DNA from: Candidatus Omnitrophota bacterium
GTDB taxonomy: Bacteria; Hinthialibacterota; Hinthialibacteria; Hinthialibacterales; Hinthialibacteraceae
Direction: 5' to 3'
NCBI GenBank assembly: GCA_003598175.1
Contig: QZKN01000114.1
Coordinates: 1-57,059 of the forward strand
DNA: 57,059 nucleotides
Positions 1-6,987 of this stretch are shown here, one piece after another. The notes under the pieces are model-generated. The model was not told where the DNA came from, searched no databases, and worked only from the letters and a program-made list of their open reading frames with translations. Every line of letters begins with the position of its first letter. Position 1 is the first letter of the stretch. Position numbers and translations under genes: made by a program.

Positions 1-433
1 AAACCAGGACATACAGCACGATGACGATTACCGCCAGCATTGCGGTCAAGATGTTGGCGAATATCGCAAGAATCGCCGCGCCGGCGAATGACAATCCCGC
101 CGACCAGAGAAAAGCGGTTTTCCCCTTCATTTTTCCGGAGGGCAGCGGACGCCGGCGCGTGCGTTCCATGCAGGCGTCACGGCGAGCTTCCCACCACTGA
201 TTCCATGCATTGGCGCCTCCCGCGGCGAGTCCGGTTCCGAGAAAGGTCCAGAGTAACGTGATCCAGTCGATGGATTCACGAGCGGCGAGCAGGTACCCGA
301 CCAGATTGGTAACCAAAACCAATGCGGTCAACCTGGCTTTGGTCAGTTCGAGGATTAATCCTAAAGAATTTGATTTCACCGCGCCGTCTTGTAGCGAAAT
401 TGCTTGATTCACGAATTGTTTTGGCTCCGTCAC
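1..433 (-). CDS. ctaB: Protoheme IX farnesyltransferase (haem O synthase), N-terminal part
   Basis: This UbiA-superfamily membrane prenyltransferase attaches farnesyl to haem B to make haem O for a haem-copper oxidase. The minus strand reads through the left edge without a stop. It shows a hydrophobic first segment, then the family signature NAWNQWWEARRDACMERT followed by RRRPLPSG; the Asp of RRDACM and the RTRRRPLP tract match the first prenyl-diphosphate/Mg site (usual form N..DxxxDxxMxRT.xRPLP). A second membrane segment follows at the edge. No ATG fits the start. GTG at 433 is the longest choice; GTG at 412, with GGAG 12 bases upstream, is also possible. The gene diverges from apbE and implies aerobic respiration. 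The C-terminal two thirds lie outside the window. Confidence 0.88.
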   Translation of the reverse strand, partial: MTEPKQFVNQAISLQDGAVKSNSLGLILELTKARLTALVLVTNLVGYLLAARESIDWITLLWTFLGTGLAAGGANAWNQWWEARRDACMERTRRRPLPSGKMKGKTAFLWSAGLSFAGAAILAIFANILTAMLAVIVIVLYVLV

Positions 434-540
434 GCAAAAATGGATATTCGTTTTTTTAGAAAAAGGATCGATGCGGATCAGCGAGGATGCATGCAACGAG
501 ATGGATTCGGCAAGAACCGATTGAACCCGTTTCCTGTCGC

Positions 541-568
541 TTACACGAAAGAAATAAATACGTATAAT
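541..568 (+). promoter_or_regulatory. Likely sigma-70 promoter of the apbE cluster
   Basis: TTACAC at 541-546 and TATAAT at 563-568 are separated by 16 bases, in the gap between the divergent ctaB and apbE genes. The perfect -10 box lies about 55 bases before the apbE start. The rest of the gap (434-623) shows nothing else recognisable. Confidence 0.5.
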
Positions 569-623
569 AATCAAATGGCTGGGTAATGCAAAACGTTTTT
601 ATTGATTTTGGAGTGTAGGTTTC

Positions 624-1703
624 GTGAAAAGCCCGCTTCGCAGCCGCAGGGACTTTTTCTCCGGTGGTTTTCAATCCCTTCTGAAAAGTGTGGCCGACGC
701 GGCGGATTTGAAAGAACCGCTGGCGTTTTTGGGATTGGATCGCACCTATGTTCGCATGAAGCGGCAGGCCATGGCGACCGATTTCGAAGTGCTTTACGGC
801 TCGTACGAAAACGCCAAGGCGCGCGAGACCGGCATGAAGGTATTGGACGAGATCGACCGGATCGAGTCCATGATGAGCATCTGGAAGGAAACGTCCGAAC
901 TGTCGCAGGTCAATCGCCGAGCCGCCCAGGAACCCGTGCGTGTAAGTGGGGAAATCTTCGCCTTGGCGCGATTGGGCAAGCAAATTTATGAAGAAACCGG
1001 CGGCGCGTTCGATCTCACCAGCACTCCTCTCAGCCGTTGCTGGGGATTTTTTAGCCGTCACGGACGGATCCCGGAACCGGAAAAAATCAACGAAGCCCTT
1101 GCCTGCGTGGGAATGCAACATGTCACTCTGGACGAAGAGGAGCAAACGATTTTTTTTGAACAGGAAGGAATCGAATTGACTCCCGCCAGCATCGGCAAGG
1201 GAATAGCGTTGGATTGCGCGATCGCCATTGCGAAAGAACACGGCTTGAACAATGTTTTAATCAATGGCGGATGCAGCAGCGTCATTTCGGCCGGCGCGCC
1301 GGCGTGGAAGGATGCGTGGCAGTTTCATGTGAGGAATCCGTTCGATGAAAACCACCCGCTGGGGATGGTAAACCTGAAAAACAGAGGATTTTCGTCGTCG
1401 GGGAGCAAAGAACAGCATTTTATTCATGAAGGAAAAATGTACGGCCACATTCTCGATCCCCGCACGGGTTGGCCCGCCGATGAAGCGGTGAGCGTCAACG
1501 TTATCGCTCCCACGGCGGCGCGGGCGGAAGCGCTTTCGACGGCGTTTTATGTGATGGGGGTTGAGAAAACGATGAAATACTGTGAGAATTACAAAGATAT
1601 TGGCGTCTTGATTCTGTGCAAACCGGATGAAAACGGTAAGTCTGAAATCGTAACGACCAATTTGACTCAAGAAAATCTGGAGGTATTAACCGCATCGTGT
1701 TAA
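624..1703 (+). CDS. apbE: FAD:protein FMN transferase (ApbE family)
   Basis: ApbE enzymes transfer FMN from FAD to a threonine of target flavoproteins such as Nqr/Rnf subunits, acting on the periplasmic side. The 359-aa length is usual. Landmarks in order: MATDFEVLYG (about residue 50), SMMSIWKETSELSQVN, DLTSTPLSRCWGF, the GKG of ASIGKGIALD, NVLINGGCSS, HILDPRTGWPA and AEALSTAFYVMG. The last motif normally reads DALSTA, whose Asp is a Mg ligand; here it is Glu, a conservative change. An RRDFFSGGF leader near the N terminus resembles a weak Tat signal. GTG is chosen because GGAG lies 10 bases upstream and no ATG fits. The stop overlaps the next start by 7 bases, so translation with the DoxX gene is probably coupled. 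No Nqr or Rnf target gene is in the window. Confidence 0.93.
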   Translation: MKSPLRSRRDFFSGGFQSLLKSVADAADLKEPLAFLGLDRTYVRMKRQAMATDFEVLYGSYENAKARETGMKVLDEIDRIESMMSIWKETSELSQVNRRAAQEPVRVSGEIFALARLGKQIYEETGGAFDLTSTPLSRCWGFFSRHGRIPEPEKINEALACVGMQHVTLDEEEQTIFFEQEGIELTPASIGKGIALDCAIAIAKEHGLNNVLINGGCSSVISAGAPAWKDAWQFHVRNPFDENHPLGMVNLKNRGFSSSGSKEQHFIHEGKMYGHILDPRTGWPADEAVSVNVIAPTAARAEALSTAFYVMGVEKTMKYCENYKDIGVLILCKPDENGKSEIVTTNLTQENLEVLTASC

Positions 1704-2323
1704 CCAAACAGCCTCGGTATTATTTTACTGGTTGGCAGCAATTTTGTCTGGTGCTGCTTCGTTGGAGTATCGGATGGCATTTCCTGCGTGAAGGGTGGGT
1801 GAAGTTGATGCACCCGACGTGGACCGCCAAAGGGTATTTGATGGGATCATGGGGGCCGTTCGCCGAATATTTTCGACAAATCGGCAACGATCCCCTGCTA
1901 TTGCAATTATCCGATATCGCCATGCCCTGGCTTCTCACTCTTTCCGGAATCGGTTTGATGTTGGGTCTCTTTACGCGTATTTCCACGCTGGTCGCCATGG
2001 GCCTTTTAGTCATGTTTTACTGCGCCGCGCCGCCATTCGCGTATCCGTATGCGATGGATGCGGCGACGATGACGGATTGGAGTTCGTTTTTCGCCTGGAT
2101 GCATTACTCGCCGTGGGCCGGTAATCATATCATCGGCAGCGAAGGCAATTATGCGATCGTCAACAAAAACCTCATCGAATTCATCGCGCTTCTTGCCCTG
2201 CTCGCAGTCAATTCCGGCCAGATGTGTGGATTGGATCCGCTTTTGAAACAGTGGTTTGGCAAAAAACGCATTGCCGAAGTCGAACCCGGACAGGCCCCGC
2301 AAACCCAAGCAGCGGCTTCCTGA
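1697..2323 (+). CDS. DoxX-family membrane protein
   Basis: A 208-aa integral membrane protein with about four hydrophobic segments. It matches the DoxX/thiosulfate:quinone oxidoreductase small-subunit type: an opening helix followed by RWSIGWHFLREGWVKL, then the W..KGYLMGSWGPFAEYF region and the mid-protein helix LLTLSGIGLMLGLFTR. DoxX proteins sit in the inner membrane and are linked to quinone or redox chemistry; the exact partner here is unknown. It starts at a GTG inside the end of apbE and is followed 67 bases later by a Gfo/Idh/MocA gene. A DoxX gene next to a Tat-exported MocA-type oxidoreductase is a recurring arrangement in planctomycete-like genomes and suggests a shared electron-transfer role (inference). 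Confidence 0.85.
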   Translation: MLTKQPRYYFTGWQQFCLVLLRWSIGWHFLREGWVKLMHPTWTAKGYLMGSWGPFAEYFRQIGNDPLLLQLSDIAMPWLLTLSGIGLMLGLFTRISTLVAMGLLVMFYCAAPPFAYPYAMDAATMTDWSSFFAWMHYSPWAGNHIIGSEGNYAIVNKNLIEFIALLALLAVNSGQMCGLDPLLKQWFGKKRIAEVEPGQAPQTQAAAS

Positions 2324-2390
2324 TTTCAGCATGGATCAATAATTAATCAGTCATATAAAAAAATTACAATAAAGAGAAAGGTTCTCAATC

Positions 2391-3761
2391 ATGCAGCTGA
2401 CTCAAGAACAACAAATGATCGGCAGACGAAATTTTCTGAAAGCCGCCGCGGTGATTCCGCCGGCCGCGGCTTTTGCGTATACCGCCACCAATGCCGGTCC
2501 GGTCAAGGCCGGCGTGGTCGGAACGGGAATGGAAGGCCGGGTGTTGATGAGCGTCGCCAATCCCAAATATCTGTATCTGGTCGCTGCCTGCGACATTCGG
2601 CCGGACAACCGTGAACTGGGCCGGAAATTGATCCAAGACAGCGGGCATCATCCCAATCCGAAAGCCTATGAAAAATATGAAGACATGCTCAACGATCCGG
2701 AAATCGAGGCTGTCATCGTGGCCACGCCGTTGCATCTTCACGGACCGATGACCATGCAGGCGCTCGAAGCCGGCAAGCACGTGTTCACGGAAAAAACAAT
2801 GGCGTATACCACCGAAGAATGCGTGCAAATGACGCTGTTGGCCAGGCAAAAAGGCCTCAATCTGCAGATCGGCCACCAACGGTTTTACAATCCGCTGTAT
2901 TGGGACGCTTATCGAATGTACAAAGAAGGTCTTCTCGGCAACGTGTATCATATTCGCGCGCTGTGGCATCGCAACACCGACTGGAATTACTGGATTCACG
3001 TGGTTCCCGAATATCGTGAGCAGTTAATGAAGTTCGATCCGTCGCCTTTCGGGTACCCCGACCTGCCGCGCATGGTCAACTGGCGTTGGTATTCTCCCAC
3101 GTCGCACGGTATGTGGACCGAGCTGTGCAGCCATCAGATTGCCATCACCAACTGGTTTTTCGGCGATAAGGGTCCCAAAGCGGTTCAGGCTTCCTCCGGC
3201 CATTATAAAGTTCAAAAAGATTTCGATCAGATTTTCAAAACGACGCCGCCCGAACAGCGGGTATGGGAAGTCGACGACCGCGAAGTCGACGATCACATCT
3301 ACGCCATATACGAATATGACGAAGGCCGTACGGTCACCTATTCGGCAATCCAGTCCAACCGCTTCGATGATTACTACGAGGAAATCATGGGAACCCGCGG
3401 CACGATCATCCTGACCAAGGAAAACGAGAGTTATCTCTTTTGGGAAGCCGGTTGGGACGAAAAATCCGCGAAGGAAGCGGCCAAGGAAACGCAGGTAGGC
3501 ATGTCGGAAGAAGATAAAGCCGGCGCGGCTTTCGCCGCTCACGACACCGGCGCAGCCGCCACCGGCGGCGGCGGAGCAGGCGGATTCACCAATTACGAAC
3601 CGTACGGATGGGAATTGGAAGGTTTCGCCCACACCATCCGCACCGGCGCGCCGAATTTGTGCAGCGGCGTGCGAGGAACCCTCGCCGCGCAGGCCTGCTA
3701 TGCCGCCCAGGAAGCCGCCGCAAAGAAACAGCGCATAGAAATTCCGGTTCTTAATATTTGA
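2391..3761 (+). CDS. Gfo/Idh/MocA-family oxidoreductase with Tat-type leader
   Basis: NAD(P)-dependent sugar or inositol dehydrogenase family, 456 aa. Residues 10-30 (IGRRNFLKAAAVIPPAAAFAY) form a Tat-like signal, so export with bound cofactor is likely. The Rossmann nucleotide loop GVVGTGMEGR is at 41-50 and the catalytic EK pair at E134-K135 (VFTEKTMAYT), where Pro usually follows Lys. The C-terminal domain carries the long WYSPTSHGMWTELCSHQ region and an inserted flexible stretch rich in Ala and Gly near residues 380-400. The start is supported by AGAAAGG 9 bases upstream. It is the last gene of the apbE-doxX cluster, followed by a strong terminator. Its substrate cannot be told from sequence. 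Confidence 0.9.
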   Translation: MQLTQEQQMIGRRNFLKAAAVIPPAAAFAYTATNAGPVKAGVVGTGMEGRVLMSVANPKYLYLVAACDIRPDNRELGRKLIQDSGHHPNPKAYEKYEDMLNDPEIEAVIVATPLHLHGPMTMQALEAGKHVFTEKTMAYTTEECVQMTLLARQKGLNLQIGHQRFYNPLYWDAYRMYKEGLLGNVYHIRALWHRNTDWNYWIHVVPEYREQLMKFDPSPFGYPDLPRMVNWRWYSPTSHGMWTELCSHQIAITNWFFGDKGPKAVQASSGHYKVQKDFDQIFKTTPPEQRVWEVDDREVDDHIYAIYEYDEGRTVTYSAIQSNRFDDYYEEIMGTRGTIILTKENESYLFWEAGWDEKSAKEAAKETQVGMSEEDKAGAAFAAHDTGAAATGGGGAGGFTNYEPYGWELEGFAHTIRTGAPNLCSGVRGTLAAQACYAAQEAAAKKQRIEIPVLNI

Positions 3762-3782
3762 TAGACAACGTCTTTACAGATC

Positions 3783-3821
3783 GAACCCCCCGAAGTTTGT
3801 TTGCTCGGGGGGTTCATTTTC
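3783..3821 (+). terminator. Rho-independent terminator after the Gfo/Idh/MocA gene
   Basis: A perfect 11-bp stem, GAACCCCCCGA at 3783-3793 with TCGGGGGGTTC at 3805-3815, encloses an 11-base loop and is followed by a short T-rich tail (ATTTTC). It lies about 20 bases after the stop codon. Confidence 0.85.
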
Positions 3822-3891
3822 TATCCAAGGCGATTCAGCCCATTGTTAAATAGCTTTTGTCGGTTCATGGCGATTCGATCAAAGGAGATTG

Positions 3892-4143
3892 ATGTTGGCG
3901 CTGGCAGACGAGATTCAAAAATATTTGCTGCCCATTCTCGGCGAGAGAGTGTCCCGCCGTTTCATTTTAGCGTATTGCGCAAAATATAACATCCAACCGC
4001 ACGAAATCGGCGACAACGATTTGAAGACGGTTGGCATTTACCTGCGCGATAACCTGCAGTTTTTTGTTGGCACTCAGCGCGCGCATAATGTACTTGAGCA
4101 ATTACAAAAACAGATGGTGAAATCAAAAGAAATGAATCGCTAA
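3892..4143 (+). CDS. Small helical protein of unknown function (83 aa)
   Basis: I do not recognise a named family. The protein is predicted mostly alpha-helical and soluble, with no signal peptide. Its centre (residues about 12-70) has the pattern LPILGERVSRRFI, YNIQPHEI, then LRDNLQFFVGTQRAHNVLEQL, which looks like a compact four-helix domain ending in a conserved FVG..A motif. The start is set by a strong AAAGGAG 4 bases before ATG; a TTG one codon earlier is possible but too close to that site. The next gene begins 16 bases downstream, so the two form a small operon. The pair may be a soluble partner and its membrane sensor (inference). Confidence 0.7.
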   Translation: MLALADEIQKYLLPILGERVSRRFILAYCAKYNIQPHEIGDNDLKTVGIYLRDNLQFFVGTQRAHNVLEQLQKQMVKSKEMNR

Positions 4144-4159
4144 ATCGAAAGGTTTTTTT

Positions 4160-4942
4160 ATGCCATTTTATGGATTACTGATTTACATCCTTGTGATGGC
4201 AGTGATTCATTCGTTTCGCCTCCTGCCGGAGACGCGAGTCGAAGTGTTTAACGATGCCGTCATCACCGGCGCCTGTTTACTTGGCGCGGTCAATTTTTAT
4301 CGTGTCTCCACTTTTTTTATTCAGCAAGACGCAGCAAAACGAATCTGGATTTTGGCGTGCATGGCCTTAAGTTGCCACGGCGTCGGTCATTTGCTCTATT
4401 CCACCACCACTTTTTTTTCAAATGAAATTACATCCTTCTTTAGTGCGCCTGACATTTTCATCACTTTGGGTGAATTCATTTGGCTGGGATGTTTTGGACT
4501 GTATCATCATCATCTCGTTCAAAATGAATTTGTTGATTGCAACAACTATAAATCTATTGGCAATATCATTGCATTATTCCTCGCCGCATTGTTCATCCTA
4601 TTGAATTTTTATCCCATCCTCATAATCGGAGCCGATCCAATTTGGAAAAAATTGATTTTTTTGATCTATCCTCTTCTGGATGTGGTGATTGCCTATTTTT
4701 GTGTGCATCTCGCATTGGCTTTTTTCTCGATGGGACGTTCTCCGCTTTCAAAACCATGTTCCATGCTGGTTTGCGCCTATGCGTTGTTCCTGATCACTGA
4801 CAGTATGTACTCGTATTATGATATGCACGATTTGTATCATCCATATTTGTGGATCAACATAGGGTGGGGACTGGGGTATTTACTGGTTTCTCATGCTTCG
4901 TATCTGCAACTCAAATTGATGAAGCAAATGGAAACCTCATAG
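4160..4942 (+). CDS. Stand-alone 8-TM sensor-like membrane protein
   Basis: A 260-aa protein that is almost wholly membrane-embedded; about eight hydrophobic segments can be drawn, beginning at residues 5-20 and ending near 250. The motif FLIYPLLDVVIAYF in segment six resembles the 'YP..D' motif of the 7-8 TM N-terminal sensor domains found on GGDEF proteins and histidine kinases. Here the protein stops after the last helix plus a short tail (QLKLMKQMETS), so no output domain is attached. AAAGG lies 7 bases before ATG. It follows the 83-aa gene in a probable operon and converges on a glycoside hydrolase gene. Function is unknown; a sensor that signals through the small upstream protein is one possibility. 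Confidence 0.7.
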   Translation: MPFYGLLIYILVMAVIHSFRLLPETRVEVFNDAVITGACLLGAVNFYRVSTFFIQQDAAKRIWILACMALSCHGVGHLLYSTTTFFSNEITSFFSAPDIFITLGEFIWLGCFGLYHHHLVQNEFVDCNNYKSIGNIIALFLAALFILLNFYPILIIGADPIWKKLIFLIYPLLDVVIAYFCVHLALAFFSMGRSPLSKPCSMLVCAYALFLITDSMYSYYDMHDLYHPYLWINIGWGLGYLLVSHASYLQLKLMKQMETS

Positions 4943-4946
4943 GAAA

Positions 4947-6500
4947 CTACTTATGAACCGACAAGCATATTGCTTCATACTTGTTTTTCGTCGTGTATCG
5001 AAACTCTCCGGGGCGAAAATCTTCTTTCAATAGGCTCTTCATGTTCCAGGTATCGATCACGTTCATTTGGTATGGCTGATCGCCGGCAAGTTGGAAGCGG
5101 ATTTCCACATCGGCGTCCGCGACATATGCCAGATAGATTTCACCATCTTTTGAAAATGAGTACACATTGTTGTTTAAGTTTTTGGGATTCCCGTTATCAT
5201 TTAAAGCGGGTTTCATTTCTTTCACAGGAAGCATCTCCATGAAGGATCGGAAGAATGCGATCCGTGAGGGGCTGTTTCCGTCAAGCAATCCCCCTTTTGC
5301 CCACCAGCGCACTTCGGTGGAATCGTCCGACGTGTTCTGAAAGGTATCTCCGTGGGTTCCATACCCACCACTGAGTCCCGCCATCCAAAAATAACTGGCC
5401 ATTTCTTGCCCGGACAGATTCCCCCAGCCGCTCGGCACGTCGCCTTCGTATCTCATTTCATCGAACAGCAACGGTTTCCGGTATTGATTACGCCATTTGA
5501 TTGCGTTGTAAAACTGGGAAGTTTGGGTGCAGGTATGCGTGATCCAAGGACGAGAATGATCGTAAAAGTGATCTTCCGAATCATACCAGTTGTGAATTCC
5601 ACGAAAGCGTTGATGGGGATCCTCGTTTCGGAGAAGAGCGCCGATCCCTTCCCAATCGATGGTTTCTTTGATTTTGGGGATATCCCACTCGTTCGCCAAT
5701 GACCACCAGACATTCCGGTAGGCGGACAAGCGAGCGATCATGTATCGCACGAAGCGTTCGTTGTTCGCTTTTCCCATCGCCGCGTATCCCCAATTGTCGT
5801 AGGGGTGAAACAGGATCACGTCGGCCTGAATGCCGAGATCGAGCAACTGCCGAATCCGTTTGTCAAAGTTTTGGAAAAAAATATAATTGGGGTGGGAGAA
5901 ATCATTTTTCTCTGCAAACGGATAGTCCCAAGGCTCCGTTTTATTTCCGTATTGATACCATTTCGGAAAAAAACACATGCGGATTTTATTGAATGGCGCG
6001 TTTGCCAAGGTGTTTATGGTTTGTTCTTGAATGCTCTGTTTGACGCTTGTCCATTGATACGCCGTGGTTCCGACGGAATAGAACGGCGTTCCATCGGCGT
6101 ATTCAAGGTAATAGGTGTTGACGATGGCAAGCGGACCGTGGTTGTTTCCCGACGGATTTACGCATGAAAACGAACCGGCGCGGCCATGCAATTCCGGCCG
6201 GTTGCTTTGCGTCGTATACGACCATTCGCCCAACCGGTCAGGGGAAAAGCGTATTTTGTAAAGGCCGTCGCCATCATAGAAACCGGGAACCGAAGTCGAT
6301 TGCCCACCGTTTGCAAAGCTTGCGGTAAACGAAACATCCAAATAAGGATTTCCGGAGACGGATCCCTCGATGCAGAGTTCATAGACGCCCCATCGTTCGA
6401 TGGCTTCATGTTCCAACGAGTAACCGATGGAGTTCAAGCCGGATGGAATGGCTTGTAAGAACAGGATAGTTACAAAAACAACGGATTGCTTGATTGTCAT
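4947..6500 (-). CDS. Secreted DUF5060/DUF4038-type glycoside hydrolase
   Basis: A 517-aa secreted enzyme. A signal peptide covers about residues 1-28. Residues 30-115 form a beta-sandwich of the DUF5060 type (ERWGVYELCIEG through GEWSYTTQSN), followed by a TIM-barrel domain of the DUF4038/GH-A kind and a C-terminal beta domain of about 90 residues. Likely catalytic acids are E271 in WWSLANEWD (acid/base) and E348 in LLFDEMRYEGD (nucleophile). Related proteins act on plant or microbial polysaccharides; the substrate here is not readable. GGGAG lies 8 bases before ATG. The gene converges on the 8-TM gene with only 4 bases between the stops. Confidence 0.82.
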   Translation of the reverse strand: MTIKQSVVFVTILFLQAIPSGLNSIGYSLEHEAIERWGVYELCIEGSVSGNPYLDVSFTASFANGGQSTSVPGFYDGDGLYKIRFSPDRLGEWSYTTQSNRPELHGRAGSFSCVNPSGNNHGPLAIVNTYYLEYADGTPFYSVGTTAYQWTSVKQSIQEQTINTLANAPFNKIRMCFFPKWYQYGNKTEPWDYPFAEKNDFSHPNYIFFQNFDKRIRQLLDLGIQADVILFHPYDNWGYAAMGKANNERFVRYMIARLSAYRNVWWSLANEWDIPKIKETIDWEGIGALLRNEDPHQRFRGIHNWYDSEDHFYDHSRPWITHTCTQTSQFYNAIKWRNQYRKPLLFDEMRYEGDVPSGWGNLSGQEMASYFWMAGLSGGYGTHGDTFQNTSDDSTEVRWWAKGGLLDGNSPSRIAFFRSFMEMLPVKEMKPALNDNGNPKNLNNNVYSFSKDGEIYLAYVADADVEIRFQLAGDQPYQMNVIDTWNMKSLLKEDFRPGEFRYTTKNKYEAICLSVHK

Positions 6501-6760
6501 CGCGATATCTCCCTATTATAATATGGATGCATCATAATTTAAACGTTTCAGTATTGAAAGTGAAGCGGGCAGATAATATGACGGTTTTCGATTGCAGGAA
6601 AATCGCTTCCCTTCCCAATCGACAAGGTAGTGACAAAAATCACACGATCGGCACATCGCCAATGCCGAAACGAAACCAATTATCCGATCCGTGTGCGTCA
6701 AACATGGCTTTACGTGTCCTGAAATATGCACGCCGGAAGAACTGATGGGAGAATCCGATT

Positions 6761-6931
6761 ATGACTGACCCCATACAGAATGAGTTGTGGTTGATTAAAG
6801 ACGGTTTGGCAAAGGAATGTGAACATGATCTCCAGCGTCTGTTTGACAAATTGAAGACCGCACAAATGTCAACCCGTAAAAATGTAGTAAAACGTATAAA
6901 ATCGCATCCGTCGAAAGTTAATCCTCGCTAA
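6761..6931 (+). CDS. 56-aa antitoxin-like protein
   Basis: A short gene with an excellent ribosome site (GGGAG, 9 bases before ATG). The product starts MTDPIQNELWLIKDGLAKEC and continues HDLQRLFDKLKTAQMSTR with a basic tail. The DPI.xE...IKD..A.....D...LF..LK pattern is seen in small proteins common in planctomycete and cyanobacterial genomes, often lying beside toxin genes, so an antitoxin-like role is plausible (family recognition from memory, moderate certainty). No toxin gene is visible next to it; an 83-codon reading frame ending at 6745 shows no motif I know. The 260-base gap upstream (6501-6760) has no other clear gene. Confidence 0.55.
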   Translation: MTDPIQNELWLIKDGLAKECEHDLQRLFDKLKTAQMSTRKNVVKRIKSHPSKVNPR

Positions 6932-6987
6932 AAAATCAGAATCAATGGATGCTGAAAAAATCAATGCGCGGCCACGGTTATACCGAG

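Noticed and set aside
456..1241. 261-codon minus-strand frame
   Set aside because: It is opposite apbE, has no ribosome site and no recognisable domain.
6494..6745. HicA-like toxin frame before the 56-aa gene
   Set aside because: It lacks the GSHH-type active site and any toxin pattern; only its position next to the antitoxin-like gene suggested it.
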